Source: JBLNCE01 sp050260415
Lineage (GTDB): Bacteria; Bacillota; UBA4882; JAAYXC01
DNA: 64,000 bases
Reading direction: 5' to 3'
NCBI GenBank assembly: GCA_050260415.1
Contig: JBLNCE010000111.1
Coordinates: forward strand, 62,001 to 126,000
Shown here: positions 55,278 through 64,000 of the stretch, piece after piece
Layout of the letters: each line of letters opens with the position of its first letter
How positions within the stretch are numbered: position 1 is the first letter of the stretch
The notes under the pieces: generated by a model
What the model saw: only the letters and a program-made list of their open reading frames with translations
What the model was told of the DNA's origin: nothing
Database searches by the model: none
Position numbers and translations under genes: made by a program

Positions 55278-56006
55278 TCAGGACCGCCGGAATTCGCGCG
55301 TCAGGTTTTGCCCGACTGCGCCCAGCACGCCCAGGTCGCGCCCGTTTAACTCCGCCCTTACCCCGCCGGCGTTCCCGAACTGGACCTCGATGACCTCGCT
55401 CGCTTTCCACTCTTTTTCAACGCCGGGGCCCAGCGTGTCCGAGAATACCAGCCGTCCGTCAAGACGCACTTGCAGCCAGCAACGTGCCGTAAAGCGAAGT
55501 ACTAAACGTATTTCCGACGGTGCTACGGGCCTGCCGTTCGTGTCCCGAGCTACGCTCGCGGCGGATCGGGGGGAAGGCTGGACGGCGGTGTTGCCCTTGA
55601 CCGGAGGCGCGCTCGTCTTCGCCACCAGGATGAAGATGAGACCGGCTGCCAAGAGCAGTACAATCCCAACCAGGGCCGGCTGCCACCAAGTAATTGCGGG
55701 ATGACGTGCTTCGCACCCGTCAGGGAGCGGTGTCGTCTCGGGCGCGGGATTTGCCTCCCCGGATCGTAACTGGTCATAGAATGCCAACAACTCTCGGGGA
55801 TCGAGCCCGACGGCGGTGCCGTAAGTCTGAAGGAAACCCCGCACATAGACCTCGCCTGGTATGATCTGAAATTCGCCCTCTTCCAGGGCCTGCAGGTAGC
55901 GAGTGCGAATCTTGGTGCTGTTCTGGATCTCGGCGAGGGTGATCCCCTTCTCTTCCCGCGCTCTCTTTAGCCGCTCCCCTACTTCCCGCAAGGTGGCCAC
56001 CTCCAA
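55278..56006 (-). CDS. RodZ-like protein (HTH + TM + DUF4115)
   Basis: 242 residues. Cytoplasmic HTH_25 domain (VGERLKRAREEKGITLAEIQ ... TKIRTRYLQALEEGEF), linker, one span (WWQPALVGIVLLLAAGLIFILV region, about 107-127) and an extracytoplasmic DUF4115 domain. The family links MreB to the membrane and affects shape. It lies downstream of the FtsK-like gene on the same strand, 103 bases away. Confidence 0.92.
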   Translation of the reverse strand: MEVATLREVGERLKRAREEKGITLAEIQNSTKIRTRYLQALEEGEFQIIPGEVYVRGFLQTYGTAVGLDPRELLAFYDQLRSGEANPAPETTPLPDGCEARHPAITWWQPALVGIVLLLAAGLIFILVAKTSAPPVKGNTAVQPSPRSAASVARDTNGRPVAPSEIRLVLRFTARCWLQVRLDGRLVFSDTLGPGVEKEWKASEVIEVQFGNAGGVRAELNGRDLGVLGAVGQNLTREFRRS

Positions 56007-56109
56007 TTCAGGCTCGTGTGCTGCGTTTTCTATATATTCGACACGAGGCGATAATTCCTGCCTGGGCCATTCCTATTGCCCGCTACCTCTTTTCTGCTCT
56101 TTTAGCGGG

Positions 56110-58242
56110 CTAAGACTGGTCCCGCATCGCGGCAAGCTCTTCAAGGGTAATGCGAACCTCCCGCGCCTTGCTCCCTTCGAACGGCCCCACAAACCCTTTG
56201 GCTTCCATCAGATCCACCAGCCGGGCGGCGCGCGTATAACCCACGCGCAATCTACGCTGGAGGATCGAGGCGGACGCCTGTTGGAAATCGACCACGACTT
56301 TCACGGCATCCCAGAACAGATCGTCTTCGCTGGCCGGATCTTTTCCCGAGGCGCGACTCTCTTCCTTGAATTCCGGAGCTTTGACCGGCGGACCCGCCTG
56401 CGAACGCCAGAACTCTACGACCTTTGCCACCTCCGCCTCGCTCACCAGAGCGCCCTGCACGCGACGGGGCTTGAGCACCCCTACCGGCGCGTAAAGCATG
56501 TCCCCACGGCCCAGTAAGCGTTCCGCGCCGCCGCTATCGAGGATCGTACGGGAATCGGTCACCGAAGAAACCGCGAACGCGATACGCGACGGGATGTTGG
56601 CCTTGATGAGGCCCGTGATCACATCGACCGACGGACGCTGCGTGGCAATGACGAGGTGCATGCCGGTGGCGCGCGCCATCTGCGCCAAACGGCAGATGGA
56701 ATCCTCCACCTCAACGCGGGCGATCATCATCAGGTCGGCGAGTTCATCGATGAAGATGGCCACGTATGGTAGGCAAGCATCGGGATCCGTCTGATGGTGG
56801 TTGTATGTATCGATATCGCGGCAACCTGCTTCCATCAAGCGCTTGTACCGTTGCTCCATCTCCGTGACCGCCCATTTCAAGGCCCCTGGCGCGCGCTTTG
56901 CTTCCGTGACCACGGGCGCGATCAGATGCGGGATCCCGTTATAGGCGGTCAACTCGACCATCTTGGGGTCGATCATGATCATCTTGATCCGGTCAGGTCC
57001 GGCTTTATAGAGCATGCTCATGACGATGGTATTCAGGCAGACGCTCTTGCCAGAGCCGGTCGCGCCGGCGATGAGCAGATGCGGCATGCGGGTGAGATCG
57101 CCTAGCACTACTTCACCGGCGATGTCCTTGCCCAAGGCGAAGGAAACCGTACCTGAGCCGCTAAATTCCTTATTCTCAATCACCTCGCGCAGGGTTACGG
57201 GGACCGCCTCGCGATTCGGCACTTCGATCCCGAGCGCCGCCTTTCCGGGAATCGGCGCTTCGATGCGCAGTCCGCGGGCGGCAAGAGACAGAGCAAGATC
57301 GTCCGCGAGGCTTACGATACGGCTGACTTTGACGCCGGCCGCGGGTTGCAGATCGTACCGGGTGATAACCGGGCCACGATGCACTTCCACCACTTTTGCC
57401 TGGATGCCGAAACTCTGCAGCGTTTGCTCCAATTGCTGGCGTTGGTCCTGAGGGGCGCGCGCCAGCTTGAGCGGACGCGGCGGATTCAGCAACTCCGTGC
57501 TGGGTAGGGTGTAGCGATGATGCGTGAACCCCAAGGACAACTGCAAGGGAGGTATACCGGCCTCCGGATCCGCATCGGCCTTAGCGTCCGCGGGGGGCTT
57601 ATGCTCGGAGGGCTCGGACTCGAGCGCCGGCGGCTCGGGGGCTGGCTTGGCCGGCTTGCCAGGCCTCTCCTCGGCGGGTTTCTCCGGCTTGGCGGCGCCG
57701 CGCGGCTTGATCCGTATGAGACTCACCATGGGTCTGCCGGAGGCGAGAACGACGGCCACAAGCGTGGCGGCGCCAAGAAAGAGCCATGCCCCCGCCGTCG
57801 AAAAAGCCTTCCTGGCGAGGAGGGCGATCAGGCCGCCGGCGATACCGCCGCCACCGCGATCGAACAGATCAGCCCAGGCGGTTTCCCGCTTGATCAAGTC
57901 AAATCCACTCAAAATAACTAAACATAGGATAATGAAGCCGAGCCACGGACCGTGGAGGCGGGGACGCTTTCGCTGTAGGATGAGGTAACCGCCGAGTGTC
58001 AAGAGGTAGAGGAGGGGAATAAAGGCCAGGACATCGCCGGCGAGCATGGCACAGGCCGCACGGAGGCAGCGGACCACAAAACCACGCTCCCCCTGGCCGC
58101 TCCATAGCGCCCAGAGCCCGACGATCGCTAGAAAAATAAGCAGGATCCCGGTTATTTCGTGCCGCTGTTCACGGCGGAATTGATCCACGGTTTCCGCCGG
58201 CGGTGATTTGGTTTTCTTTTTTCGCCCGGAGTTCACAGGCAT
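56110..58242 (-). CDS. FtsK/SpoIIIE-family DNA translocase
   Basis: 710 residues. Four amino-terminal spans, a Pro/Ala/Glu-rich linker (about 190-235), then the motor: LLIAGATGSGKSVCLNTIVM with Walker A GATGSGKS, IDELADLMM as Walker B, and a carboxyl winged-helix gamma domain (VGYTRAARLVDLMEAKGFV). Pumps chromosomes through the division or sporulation septum. SpoIIIE versus FtsK cannot be told from sequence alone; in spore formers one protein commonly serves both. Confidence 0.95.
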   Translation of the reverse strand: MPVNSGRKKKTKSPPAETVDQFRREQRHEITGILLIFLAIVGLWALWSGQGERGFVVRCLRAACAMLAGDVLAFIPLLYLLTLGGYLILQRKRPRLHGPWLGFIILCLVILSGFDLIKRETAWADLFDRGGGGIAGGLIALLARKAFSTAGAWLFLGAATLVAVVLASGRPMVSLIRIKPRGAAKPEKPAEERPGKPAKPAPEPPALESEPSEHKPPADAKADADPEAGIPPLQLSLGFTHHRYTLPSTELLNPPRPLKLARAPQDQRQQLEQTLQSFGIQAKVVEVHRGPVITRYDLQPAAGVKVSRIVSLADDLALSLAARGLRIEAPIPGKAALGIEVPNREAVPVTLREVIENKEFSGSGTVSFALGKDIAGEVVLGDLTRMPHLLIAGATGSGKSVCLNTIVMSMLYKAGPDRIKMIMIDPKMVELTAYNGIPHLIAPVVTEAKRAPGALKWAVTEMEQRYKRLMEAGCRDIDTYNHHQTDPDACLPYVAIFIDELADLMMIARVEVEDSICRLAQMARATGMHLVIATQRPSVDVITGLIKANIPSRIAFAVSSVTDSRTILDSGGAERLLGRGDMLYAPVGVLKPRRVQGALVSEAEVAKVVEFWRSQAGPPVKAPEFKEESRASGKDPASEDDLFWDAVKVVVDFQQASASILQRRLRVGYTRAARLVDLMEAKGFVGPFEGSKAREVRITLEELAAMRDQS

Positions 58243-58267
58243 GATCCCTCACTCTTCCCGATAGATG

Positions 58268-59416
58268 TCATCGGCTCGCCACGCGAAGTACGATCTCGGC
58301 CACCCGGTCCATTACGCCGGCGTCGCCAAGGGAGTCGCGCACTTGCTGCAACCCGGCGCGGATGGAGGCGCGGTAGGCGGGATCGTCAAGGATCCGCGCC
58401 GCATTGGCGGCTAACGTGGCCGCGGTTAGTTCATCTTGGAGCAGTTCCGGCACCACCTGGCGCCCGGCGATCAGGTTGGGGAGGGCCGTCGAGATGCGCT
58501 TGCCCCGCTCGGCGGGATTGCGAAGGGCTTTGTATATCAGGAGCGAGAGCGTGGATACACGATAGATCGATATATGCGGCGCCAGCAGCAGGGCCGCTTC
58601 CAGGGTCGCCGTGCCGGAGGCGATTATCGCGGCGTCGCATGACGAAAGAACTTCGTAAGCTCCGCCTGATATGAGATCGATTCTCTGTCCCGATCCGGAT
58701 ACGATCTCCGCCACCGCCACCCGCGAGATCGATGGCGCCAATGGGAGGACCGCGCGCAGCGGCCGGCCTTCCGACCGCAGCTTGCTCAGCGCCGCAAGCA
58801 TTACCGGCAGCAGGCGGTCGATCTCCTGCCGGCGGCTCCCGGGCAAGAGCGCGAGAACGCTTTCTTGCGGGTGGATGCCTAATCGCGCGCGAAAATCCTC
58901 CCGCTTAACCGTGCTCCGCACGATGTCGAGCAGCGGGTGTCCCACGTATGTGGTCCGCAGACCGAACGACCGGTAGAAATCCGCTTCAAAAGGCAGGACG
59001 GCCGCCAGTTCGGTTACGCAGGCCGCCATGGACACAGCCCGTTTGCGGCCGTAAGCCCAGGCTGACGGGGAAAAGATGCAGACCACGGGGATCCCCAGAC
59101 GGCGGCATGCGCGTGCCAGGGCAAGGTTGAAACCGCCGAAATCAACCCAGACCACGACGTCGGGCCGGCGTTGCGCAAGGATTGCCACCACTTTCCTGAG
59201 GATGCGGCGGTATTTGGTGAAGCTGCGCAGGGCCTCGACAAAGCCGATCGTGCTGCTTCGCGTAGGATCGATCAGTATTTCCACGCCCGCCTCGCGCATC
59301 AGCGGCCCGCCCATGCCGAACAGTTCCAAGTCCGCGCCGCGGGCTTGCAGAGCCCTGGCCAAGCTGGCCGCATGCATATCCCCTGAGTGTTCTCCGGCGG
59401 AGAGATAGATCAGCAT
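58268..59416 (-). CDS. lpxB: Lipid-A-disaccharide synthase-like glycosyltransferase
   Basis: 382 residues of the GT19/LpxB family. LIYLSAGEHSGDMHAASL corresponds to GEASGDLHGA at the amino end of LpxB. LELFGMGGPLMREAGVEI, PDVVVWVDFGGFN, FSPSAWAYGRKRA, LLPGSRRQEI and GTATLEAAL are all family positions. LpxB joins lipid X to UDP-2,3-diacylglucosamine in lipid A synthesis, which is surprising in a spore former; no other lpx gene is in this window. ATG 59416 has GGGGGTGAATGG directly upstream. Alternative: a related transferase of another lipid. Confidence 0.85.
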   Translation of the reverse strand: MLIYLSAGEHSGDMHAASLARALQARGADLELFGMGGPLMREAGVEILIDPTRSSTIGFVEALRSFTKYRRILRKVVAILAQRRPDVVVWVDFGGFNLALARACRRLGIPVVCIFSPSAWAYGRKRAVSMAACVTELAAVLPFEADFYRSFGLRTTYVGHPLLDIVRSTVKREDFRARLGIHPQESVLALLPGSRRQEIDRLLPVMLAALSKLRSEGRPLRAVLPLAPSISRVAVAEIVSGSGQRIDLISGGAYEVLSSCDAAIIASGTATLEAALLLAPHISIYRVSTLSLLIYKALRNPAERGKRISTALPNLIAGRQVVPELLQDELTAATLAANAARILDDPAYRASIRAGLQQVRDSLGDAGVMDRVAEIVLRVASR

Positions 59417-59432
59417 CCATTCACCCCCAGGC

Positions 59433-60746
59433 TTAGACCTCCGCCCCGGGCGGTACAAGAAACAATGGCGGGGGTATAACGGGCGTTTCCGACCATACCA
59501 GACACGCACCCAATTCCCGCTGGGCCGGCTCGATCTCAGCCAGGCGGTTGGTATGGATCTCGGCGATGGGCGTTCCGATTTCCACGTAATCGCCCAATCT
59601 TGCCGTAAAGATAAGACCGGCGGACGGATCCACCAGTTCGTCCTGTCGCGCGCGTCCGGCGCCGAGACGCATCGCGACTCGGCCGAGGCCGGCCGTGTCT
59701 ATGCGCGCAAGATAGCCCGATGTACGCGCCAGGACCTTTGTCCTTGCTTTGGCGCGCGGAAGGAGTTCGGGATCGTCGATTATCAACGGTGATCCGCCTT
59801 GCGCCGCCACCATTGCCCGCAGCTTGTCCAGGGCCGCCCCCGAGTCGAGCGCCTGGGCGGCGCGTGCTTTGCCCTCATTCTGGTCTTGTGCCAAACCGGC
59901 GCGGACCAACAACTCTCCCGCCAGGGCCAGCGAGATCTCCCGCAAATCCGGAGGCCCGCCGCCAGCCAAGGTGGCCAAAGCCTCACGGACTTCCAGGGCG
60001 TTCCCGATTGCCTGCCCCAAGGGCTGTTCCATGCTCGAAAGGCAAGTGCTGACGCGCCGCCCCATGGCGCGGCCGATGCGGCGCATGAGCGATGCGAGGC
60101 GGCGTCCGTCGTCCGGATTGGGCAGCAAGGCTCCGCTGCCGTATTTGACATCAATCAGGATTACCCCCGCCCCGGCCGCCAGTTTCTTGGCCATGATGCT
60201 TGACGCGATCAAGGGTATGCTTGGGACGGTGCCCGTAACATCACGCAAGGCATAGAGCTTCTTGTCCGCGGGCACCAGCGCCTCCGTTTGTCCCGCGACC
60301 GCGAGTCCGATCTTCCGCACCTGGGCCACGAATTCATCGGGTGTCAGGTTGGTCCGCATCCCGGGAATACTTTCCAGCTTGTCCAGGGTGCCGCCGGTAT
60401 GCCCGAGTCCGCGGCCGGACATCTTTGCCACGGTCGCGCCCGCCGCCGCGAGGACGGGTGCCAAGACCAGGGTCGTCTTGTCGCCGACACCGCCTGTACT
60501 ATGCTTATCCACCGCGGTCCGCGTCAGGCTTCCCAGATCCAGGGTGAGCCCGCTGCCGGCCATGGCTTCGGTCAAGGCCACCGTTTCCTCGTCGTTCAGA
60601 TCGCGGAAATATATGGCCATGCACAAAGCGCTCGCCTGATAGTCGGGAATGGCGCCGGCGATTAGACCGTCAATGAAATAGCGGATTTCCGCCCTCTCCA
60701 GCGGAAGGCCGTCGCGCTTCTTCTCAATGATGTCCACTGCCCGCAT
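59433..60746 (-). CDS. pdp: Pyrimidine-nucleoside phosphorylase
   Basis: About 437 residues. Thymidine/pyrimidine phosphorylase: DKHSTGGVGDKTTL is the family signature, KMSGRGLGHTGGTLDKLE the phosphate/ribose site, and DVKYGSGALLP follows. It releases (deoxy)ribose 1-phosphate, which DeoB (encoded beside it) turns into the 5-phosphate. ATG 60746 gives the normal MRAVDIIEKKRDG start; GTG 60755 is also possible. 16 bases before lpxB on the same strand. Confidence 0.95.
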   Translation of the reverse strand: MRAVDIIEKKRDGLPLERAEIRYFIDGLIAGAIPDYQASALCMAIYFRDLNDEETVALTEAMAGSGLTLDLGSLTRTAVDKHSTGGVGDKTTLVLAPVLAAAGATVAKMSGRGLGHTGGTLDKLESIPGMRTNLTPDEFVAQVRKIGLAVAGQTEALVPADKKLYALRDVTGTVPSIPLIASSIMAKKLAAGAGVILIDVKYGSGALLPNPDDGRRLASLMRRIGRAMGRRVSTCLSSMEQPLGQAIGNALEVREALATLAGGGPPDLREISLALAGELLVRAGLAQDQNEGKARAAQALDSGAALDKLRAMVAAQGGSPLIIDDPELLPRAKARTKVLARTSGYLARIDTAGLGRVAMRLGAGRARQDELVDPSAGLIFTARLGDYVEIGTPIAEIHTNRLAEIEPAQRELGACLVWSETPVIPPPLFLVPPGAEV

Positions 60747-61068
60747 CTTCTTCACCAGGCTTCTAGAAGCATTGTGAAAAAGCGAATTATGGCCGACGGT
60801 TATTCACTCCGGCATTCTGCCGGGACAACAATGGATGAAAATGAGATGGCTGCTGCGTTTACCAACTCACCCCCGCCCTGCGGGCACCCTCTCTCTAAGC
60901 TCAGAGAGGGGACGGGGGGTGAGTTTGATGCCATTTTCTAATGAGAGCTGTGAAAAAGGCCTTCAGAGCAAAATCGCCGAGCGTGTTGCAACAGCGAAAC
61001 ACGCGAAACGGCGCGAAAAGATGGTGTTTTTACTTTATTGTCCCGGCGGAATACCGGGGTGGATATTT
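60747..61068. repeat. Intergenic region with ACTCACCCCC-family repeat
   Basis: 322 bases without a gene, between deoB and the pyrimidine phosphorylase gene. The repeat at 60865-60924 has perfect 10-base inverted ends ACTCACCCCC / GGGGGTGAGT and an inner CCTCTCT...AGAGAGG hairpin. A CGAAACACGCGAAACGGCG segment (near 60999) is a second GC-rich repeat-like patch. The region separates deoB from pdp, which would otherwise be a natural operon. Confidence 0.65.
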
Positions 61069-62235
61069 CTATAGCATCTCCGCAAAGCTCTCCCCGACCG
61101 GCCATTTGGGGAGCCCGAACAGGGAGGCAATTGTCGCGCCGAGATCGGCAAAGGTTTTGCGCCGACCGAGATCCCGCGGCTTGATCCCGGGTCCCGCCAC
61201 GAGGAGCGGCACGTATTCCCGGGTATGATCGGTGCCGGGATAGACCGGATCGCAACCGTGATCCGCCGTAATAAACAGCAGATCATCCGTTCCGAGCAGC
61301 CGCGCGATTCTGCCCAAGGCTAGATCGGCCTCGGCGATGGCCGCGGCAAAACCGGCCGGATCGTTGCGGTGGCCGTAGCGCATATCAAAGTCCACGCAGT
61401 TGGCAAAGGCCAAACCCGAGAAGCTCTCCAGCGCTAGCGCCTCCAGGGCGGCCAAGGTCGCGGGATTGTCGGGCGTATGATTGGAGCGTGACACGCCCCG
61501 CCCCGCGAAGATATCCTCGATCTTGCCCAAGCCTATGACATCACGTCCCGCGTCCCGCAATGCATCGAGCACGGTCGGTGCAGGGGGGGGCAAGGAAAAG
61601 TCACGCCGGCCTTTTGTTCTATGAAAGGCCCCCGGTGCGCCATCGAACGGCCTGGCGATGACCCTGGCCACCGCATCCTGCCCGCGGAGCAACCCCCGCG
61701 CCACCTGGCACCAATCATAGAGCTGCGAAAGCGGCACGATTCCCTCATGGGCGGCAATCTGAAACACACTGTCCGCGGAGGTATAGACGATCGGCGCGCC
61801 GGTGGCAAGATGTTCCGGGCCAAGTTCCGCAATGATCTCCGTCCCCGAGGCGGGTTTGTTCCCCAGGACCGGACGGCCGATCCTTGCGCGGAATTCCTCG
61901 ATGATCCGCGTCGGAAAACCCTGGGGATAGACGGGAAAGGGACGATCCAGGATCAGGCCTGCCAATTCCCAATGGCCGGTCGTGGTGTCTTTTCCAGGTG
62001 AGATTTCCGCCATCAGTGCAAAGGCGCCCTCAGGCGCCTTGTTGGCTGAAACACCGGGTATCCGGGCCAAATTGCCCAGACCCCATCGGGCAAGATTGGG
62101 TAGCGTTAGCCCGCCAACCGCTTCCGCCACATGGACCAGGGTGTTGCTGCCCCGATCGCCATAGCGGTCGGCGTCAGGCAGCGCGCCGAGACCAACGCCA
62201 TCCAGGACAACAAGAAAAACCCGCTTTTTCCGCAT
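61069..62235 (-). CDS. deoB: Phosphopentomutase
   Basis: About 388 residues, alkaline phosphatase fold. RVFLVVLDGVGLGALPDA carries the first metal Asp; SPGKDTTTGHWELAG has the phosphorylated Thr; ITADHGCDPVYPGTDHTREY the final metal ligands. It converts (deoxy)ribose 1-phosphate to 5-phosphate, linking nucleoside breakdown to central carbon. ATG 62235 has GGGGTGGG upstream; GTG 62244 is in frame. Ten bases after xerD. Confidence 0.97.
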   Translation of the reverse strand: MRKKRVFLVVLDGVGLGALPDADRYGDRGSNTLVHVAEAVGGLTLPNLARWGLGNLARIPGVSANKAPEGAFALMAEISPGKDTTTGHWELAGLILDRPFPVYPQGFPTRIIEEFRARIGRPVLGNKPASGTEIIAELGPEHLATGAPIVYTSADSVFQIAAHEGIVPLSQLYDWCQVARGLLRGQDAVARVIARPFDGAPGAFHRTKGRRDFSLPPPAPTVLDALRDAGRDVIGLGKIEDIFAGRGVSRSNHTPDNPATLAALEALALESFSGLAFANCVDFDMRYGHRNDPAGFAAAIAEADLALGRIARLLGTDDLLFITADHGCDPVYPGTDHTREYVPLLVAGPGIKPRDLGRRKTFADLGATIASLFGLPKWPVGESFAEML

Positions 62236-62254
62236 CCAGCCCACCCCGTTCCGG

Positions 62255-63145
62255 CTACGCTCGCGGATGCGTGCGATCGTAAACCTCCTTTAGTTTACCC
62301 TTGGTCAGTTGCGTGTAGATCTGCGTGGTCGAGATGTCGGCGTGCCCCAGCATTTCTTGGACGGAGCGAAGATCGGCGCCGTTTTCCAATAGATGCGTGG
62401 CAAAGGAATGCCGGAGCGTATGGGGCGTTATCTCGTGATCCAGATTCATATGGTCGGCGTGCTTCTTGATGATTTTCCAGAACCCTTGCCGGGTGAGGCG
62501 GTTGCCGTGGTGATTCAGAAAGAGAATGGTTTCGCCGGGGGCGGCGGCCAAGAACTTGCGCGCATGGTTGAGATAGAACGCCAGATACTTGGTGGCCATC
62601 GTCCCAAGCGGCACGATGCGTTCCTTTGACCCTTTGCCGAAACAGCGGACATAACCCTCTTCAAGATTGATGTCCTCCACGGTCAACGACACGAGTTCCG
62701 AAACCCGCAACCCCGTTGCGTAGAGCAATTCCAGCATGGCCCGGTCCCTTATCCCCCCGGGTGTCTTGAGATCGGGATGCTCGAGGAGGCGGGCTACCTC
62801 GTCCACCGAGAGCACCCGCGGCAGCCGCTTCTCTTGACGCGGCGCGTCGAGATTGACCGTGGGATCGCGTTCGATCAAGCGTTCCCTGGCGAGGAAATGA
62901 TAGAAGGCTTTGATCGCCGCCAGACTTCGAGACAGGGTGGCGGTGGCGCGGCCCTGGGCTTGGAGATAAAGCAGGTATCCGACCACCGTCGCTTGTGTGG
63001 TATCTTTCAGATCTTTCCCCTGTTTGCGTTCGTTGAGATAGGTCAGGTACTGCCGGAGATCCCGGCCGTACGACTCGATCGTGTTCCTGGCCAGACCCCG
63101 TTCGACAGTCAAATAGTTTAGAAAGTCCTGCAAAAGCTGCTGCAT
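62255..63145 (-). CDS. xerD: Tyrosine recombinase XerD-like
   Basis: 296 residues. SAM-like amino-terminal domain (LLQDFLNYLTVERGLARNTI) and catalytic domain with Arg147, Lys171 or Lys174, His242, Arg245, His268 and Tyr277 (TGLRVSEL, HTLRHSFA, LGHADISTTQIY). Resolves chromosome dimers with its partner at dif near the terminus. ATG 63145 has GGGGAG six bases upstream. The xerD-deoB-pdp neighbourhood is usual in Bacillota. Confidence 0.94.
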   Translation of the reverse strand: MQQLLQDFLNYLTVERGLARNTIESYGRDLRQYLTYLNERKQGKDLKDTTQATVVGYLLYLQAQGRATATLSRSLAAIKAFYHFLARERLIERDPTVNLDAPRQEKRLPRVLSVDEVARLLEHPDLKTPGGIRDRAMLELLYATGLRVSELVSLTVEDINLEEGYVRCFGKGSKERIVPLGTMATKYLAFYLNHARKFLAAAPGETILFLNHHGNRLTRQGFWKIIKKHADHMNLDHEITPHTLRHSFATHLLENGADLRSVQEMLGHADISTTQIYTQLTKGKLKEVYDRTHPRA

Positions 63146-63256
63146 AGAATTCTCCCCTCTGGCGTGTCTAGGGGTAGATTCGACGATTGGAGTTGATCTC
63201 CTCTTTTTTGTCAACAGGAAACATTTCCAGACGCAGCAAAACAGCAGCTAGAAAAG

Positions 63257-63895
63257 CTAAGAAAGGTACTTTGCCATCCATGCCATCAAGACCGGCGATA
63301 TATAGCCTTCAATCAAACCCGCGCCCACGAAGACCAGTAGGGCTAGACCCGTTACCGCCAGACATGCCAAGAATTCCCGGCCAAGCGTGACCGGGCGCCG
63401 GGTCAGGCGCGACTTGATGAGCGCCACGCCGAAATCGAGATTGGCCACCCCGGCGAGGAGCAGCGCGGGCACTAGGATGAGATTATGCGGCACCACGCCC
63501 ACGAGGGCAAAGAGAAAGCCCTTGAGCAGGAGCTGTTTGATGAGGAAACCCACGGTAAAGCCGAGCACAAAACCACGTGTGAAAACGACCAACAAGATGA
63601 ACGGCGTCCCGATGGCCGTCACCCCGAGAAGAAACAGGAAAGCCAGCGTCTTGGCGTTGGTCCAGATCGCGTCGCGGGCCAGAGTGGAACCTCTGAGCGG
63701 CGCGGGGCCGGTCAGGTCGCGCAAGAAGAAACGCAGATAGCCAAGGAGGTTTTGTTGTTCACCGGGGGCCAGGTTATTCACGGTGAGCGCGCCGAAGATG
63801 ATGCCCATCATGAACATCAACCCGATCAGGGCTATATACCCGAAGTGTTCGCCAAGGTAGGCTCGTACACGTTCCCGCCAATAGTAAAGAGGCAT
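63257..63895 (-). CDS. spoIIM: Stage II sporulation protein M
   Basis: 212 residues with five or six spans. Part of the SpoIID-SpoIIM-SpoIIP machine that thins septal wall during engulfment. The pattern YIALIGLMFMMGIIFGALTVNNL, TRGFVLGFTVGFLIKQLLLKG and GVVPHNLILVPALLLAGVAN (each read in parts) matches the family. Expected to be transcribed by sigma-E; a candidate promoter is upstream. Start ATG 63895. Confidence 0.94.
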   Translation of the reverse strand: MPLYYWRERVRAYLGEHFGYIALIGLMFMMGIIFGALTVNNLAPGEQQNLLGYLRFFLRDLTGPAPLRGSTLARDAIWTNAKTLAFLFLLGVTAIGTPFILLVVFTRGFVLGFTVGFLIKQLLLKGFLFALVGVVPHNLILVPALLLAGVANLDFGVALIKSRLTRRPVTLGREFLACLAVTGLALLVFVGAGLIEGYISPVLMAWMAKYLS

Positions 63896-63921
63896 CCCAA
63901 TCCCCCCCGCCTCGATAGTAC

Positions 63922-63951
63922 AAGATACGTCGGGCGGGGTCCGGATATTAC
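63922..63951 (-). promoter_or_regulatory. Candidate sigma-E promoter of spoIIM
   Basis: Minus strand GTAATATC (63944-63951), 14 bases, CGTATCTT (63922-63929), against the sigma-E pattern of about GTCATATT-N13/15-CATACAAT. Several mismatches, so only suggestive, but position and family expectation agree. Confidence 0.3.
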
Positions 63952-64000
63952 CACCTTGGACGACGGCTCCCGGGATGGCGCCCTTTCTTGCCGGACGGGT

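Noticed and set aside
58268..59509. Longer lpxB frame starting at 59509
   Set aside because: The extension is inside the pyrimidine phosphorylase gene on the same strand. ATG 59416 fits the family start.

Overview
This 64 kb window looks like one chromosomal segment of a GC-rich, endospore-forming member of the Bacillota, closest in gene order to the Peptococcaceae / Moorella-Desulfotomaculum type of clostridia. The evidence is a gerA-type germinant receptor, a SpoIVFA/SpoIVFB-like pair, SpoIIM, HrcA/CIRCE control of groESL, a Gram-positive-type LexA system, strong Shine-Dalgarno sequences with many TTG/GTG starts, and a dGTPase-dnaG-rpoD block. No phage, plasmid, CRISPR array or intact insertion sequence was seen. 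Species cannot be named from the sequence alone.

Layout. 1-11.5 kb (+): rpsB(partial)-tsf-pyrH-frr-uppS-cdsA-(AI-2E permease)-dxr-rseP-ispG-proS-glycosyltransferase, a translation / isoprenoid / envelope-precursor operon. 11.7-12.8 kb: a UbiA-family prenyltransferase and a 55-residue membrane protein. 12.8-16.8 kb (-): gerA-gerB-gerC. 17-23.2 kb (+): SpoIVFA-like and SpoIVFB-like proteins, a radical SAM/DUF2344 pair and ribonuclease G. 23.2-24.5 kb: a two-gene unit behind a perfect SOS box. 24.7-27.4 kb: a hypothetical gene and CIRCE-groES-groEL. 27.5-39.3 kb: a broken rubrerythrin-like gene, yigZ, an FAD oxidoreductase, an RlmI-type methyltransferase, a radical SAM protein, rpmE, DUF1385, prfA, prmC, two small unknowns, dapF, pheA and a methionine gamma-lyase-like PLP enzyme.

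39.4-45.1 kb (+) is the least explained stretch. It holds a membrane protein with a NERD-like middle and SH3-like tail, a 660-residue coiled-coil protein, a membrane-anchored double zinc ribbon, a HEAT-repeat protein, a small unknown, and a secreted jelly-roll-like protein with its own promoter. Next comes the SOS centre: lexA, divergent from a YneA-like LysM protein, with two operators between them, then a cysteine-rich small protein.

46.7-64 kb is mostly on the minus strand: FmdB-like, pduL, tRNA-Trp, a coiled-coil zinc-ribbon protein, Nif3/DUF34 (apparently started at ATC), a CAU tRNA, rpoD, dnaG, dGTPase, [+ strand quinate-dehydrogenase-like protein], RodZ-like, FtsK/SpoIIIE, LpxB-like, pyrimidine nucleoside phosphorylase, deoB, xerD and spoIIM. 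Four-base ATGA/GTGA/TTGA overlaps between genes are frequent, so translational coupling is probably common. Two families of dispersed palindromic intergenic repeats and one solo insertion-sequence-like end are the only mobile-element traces.
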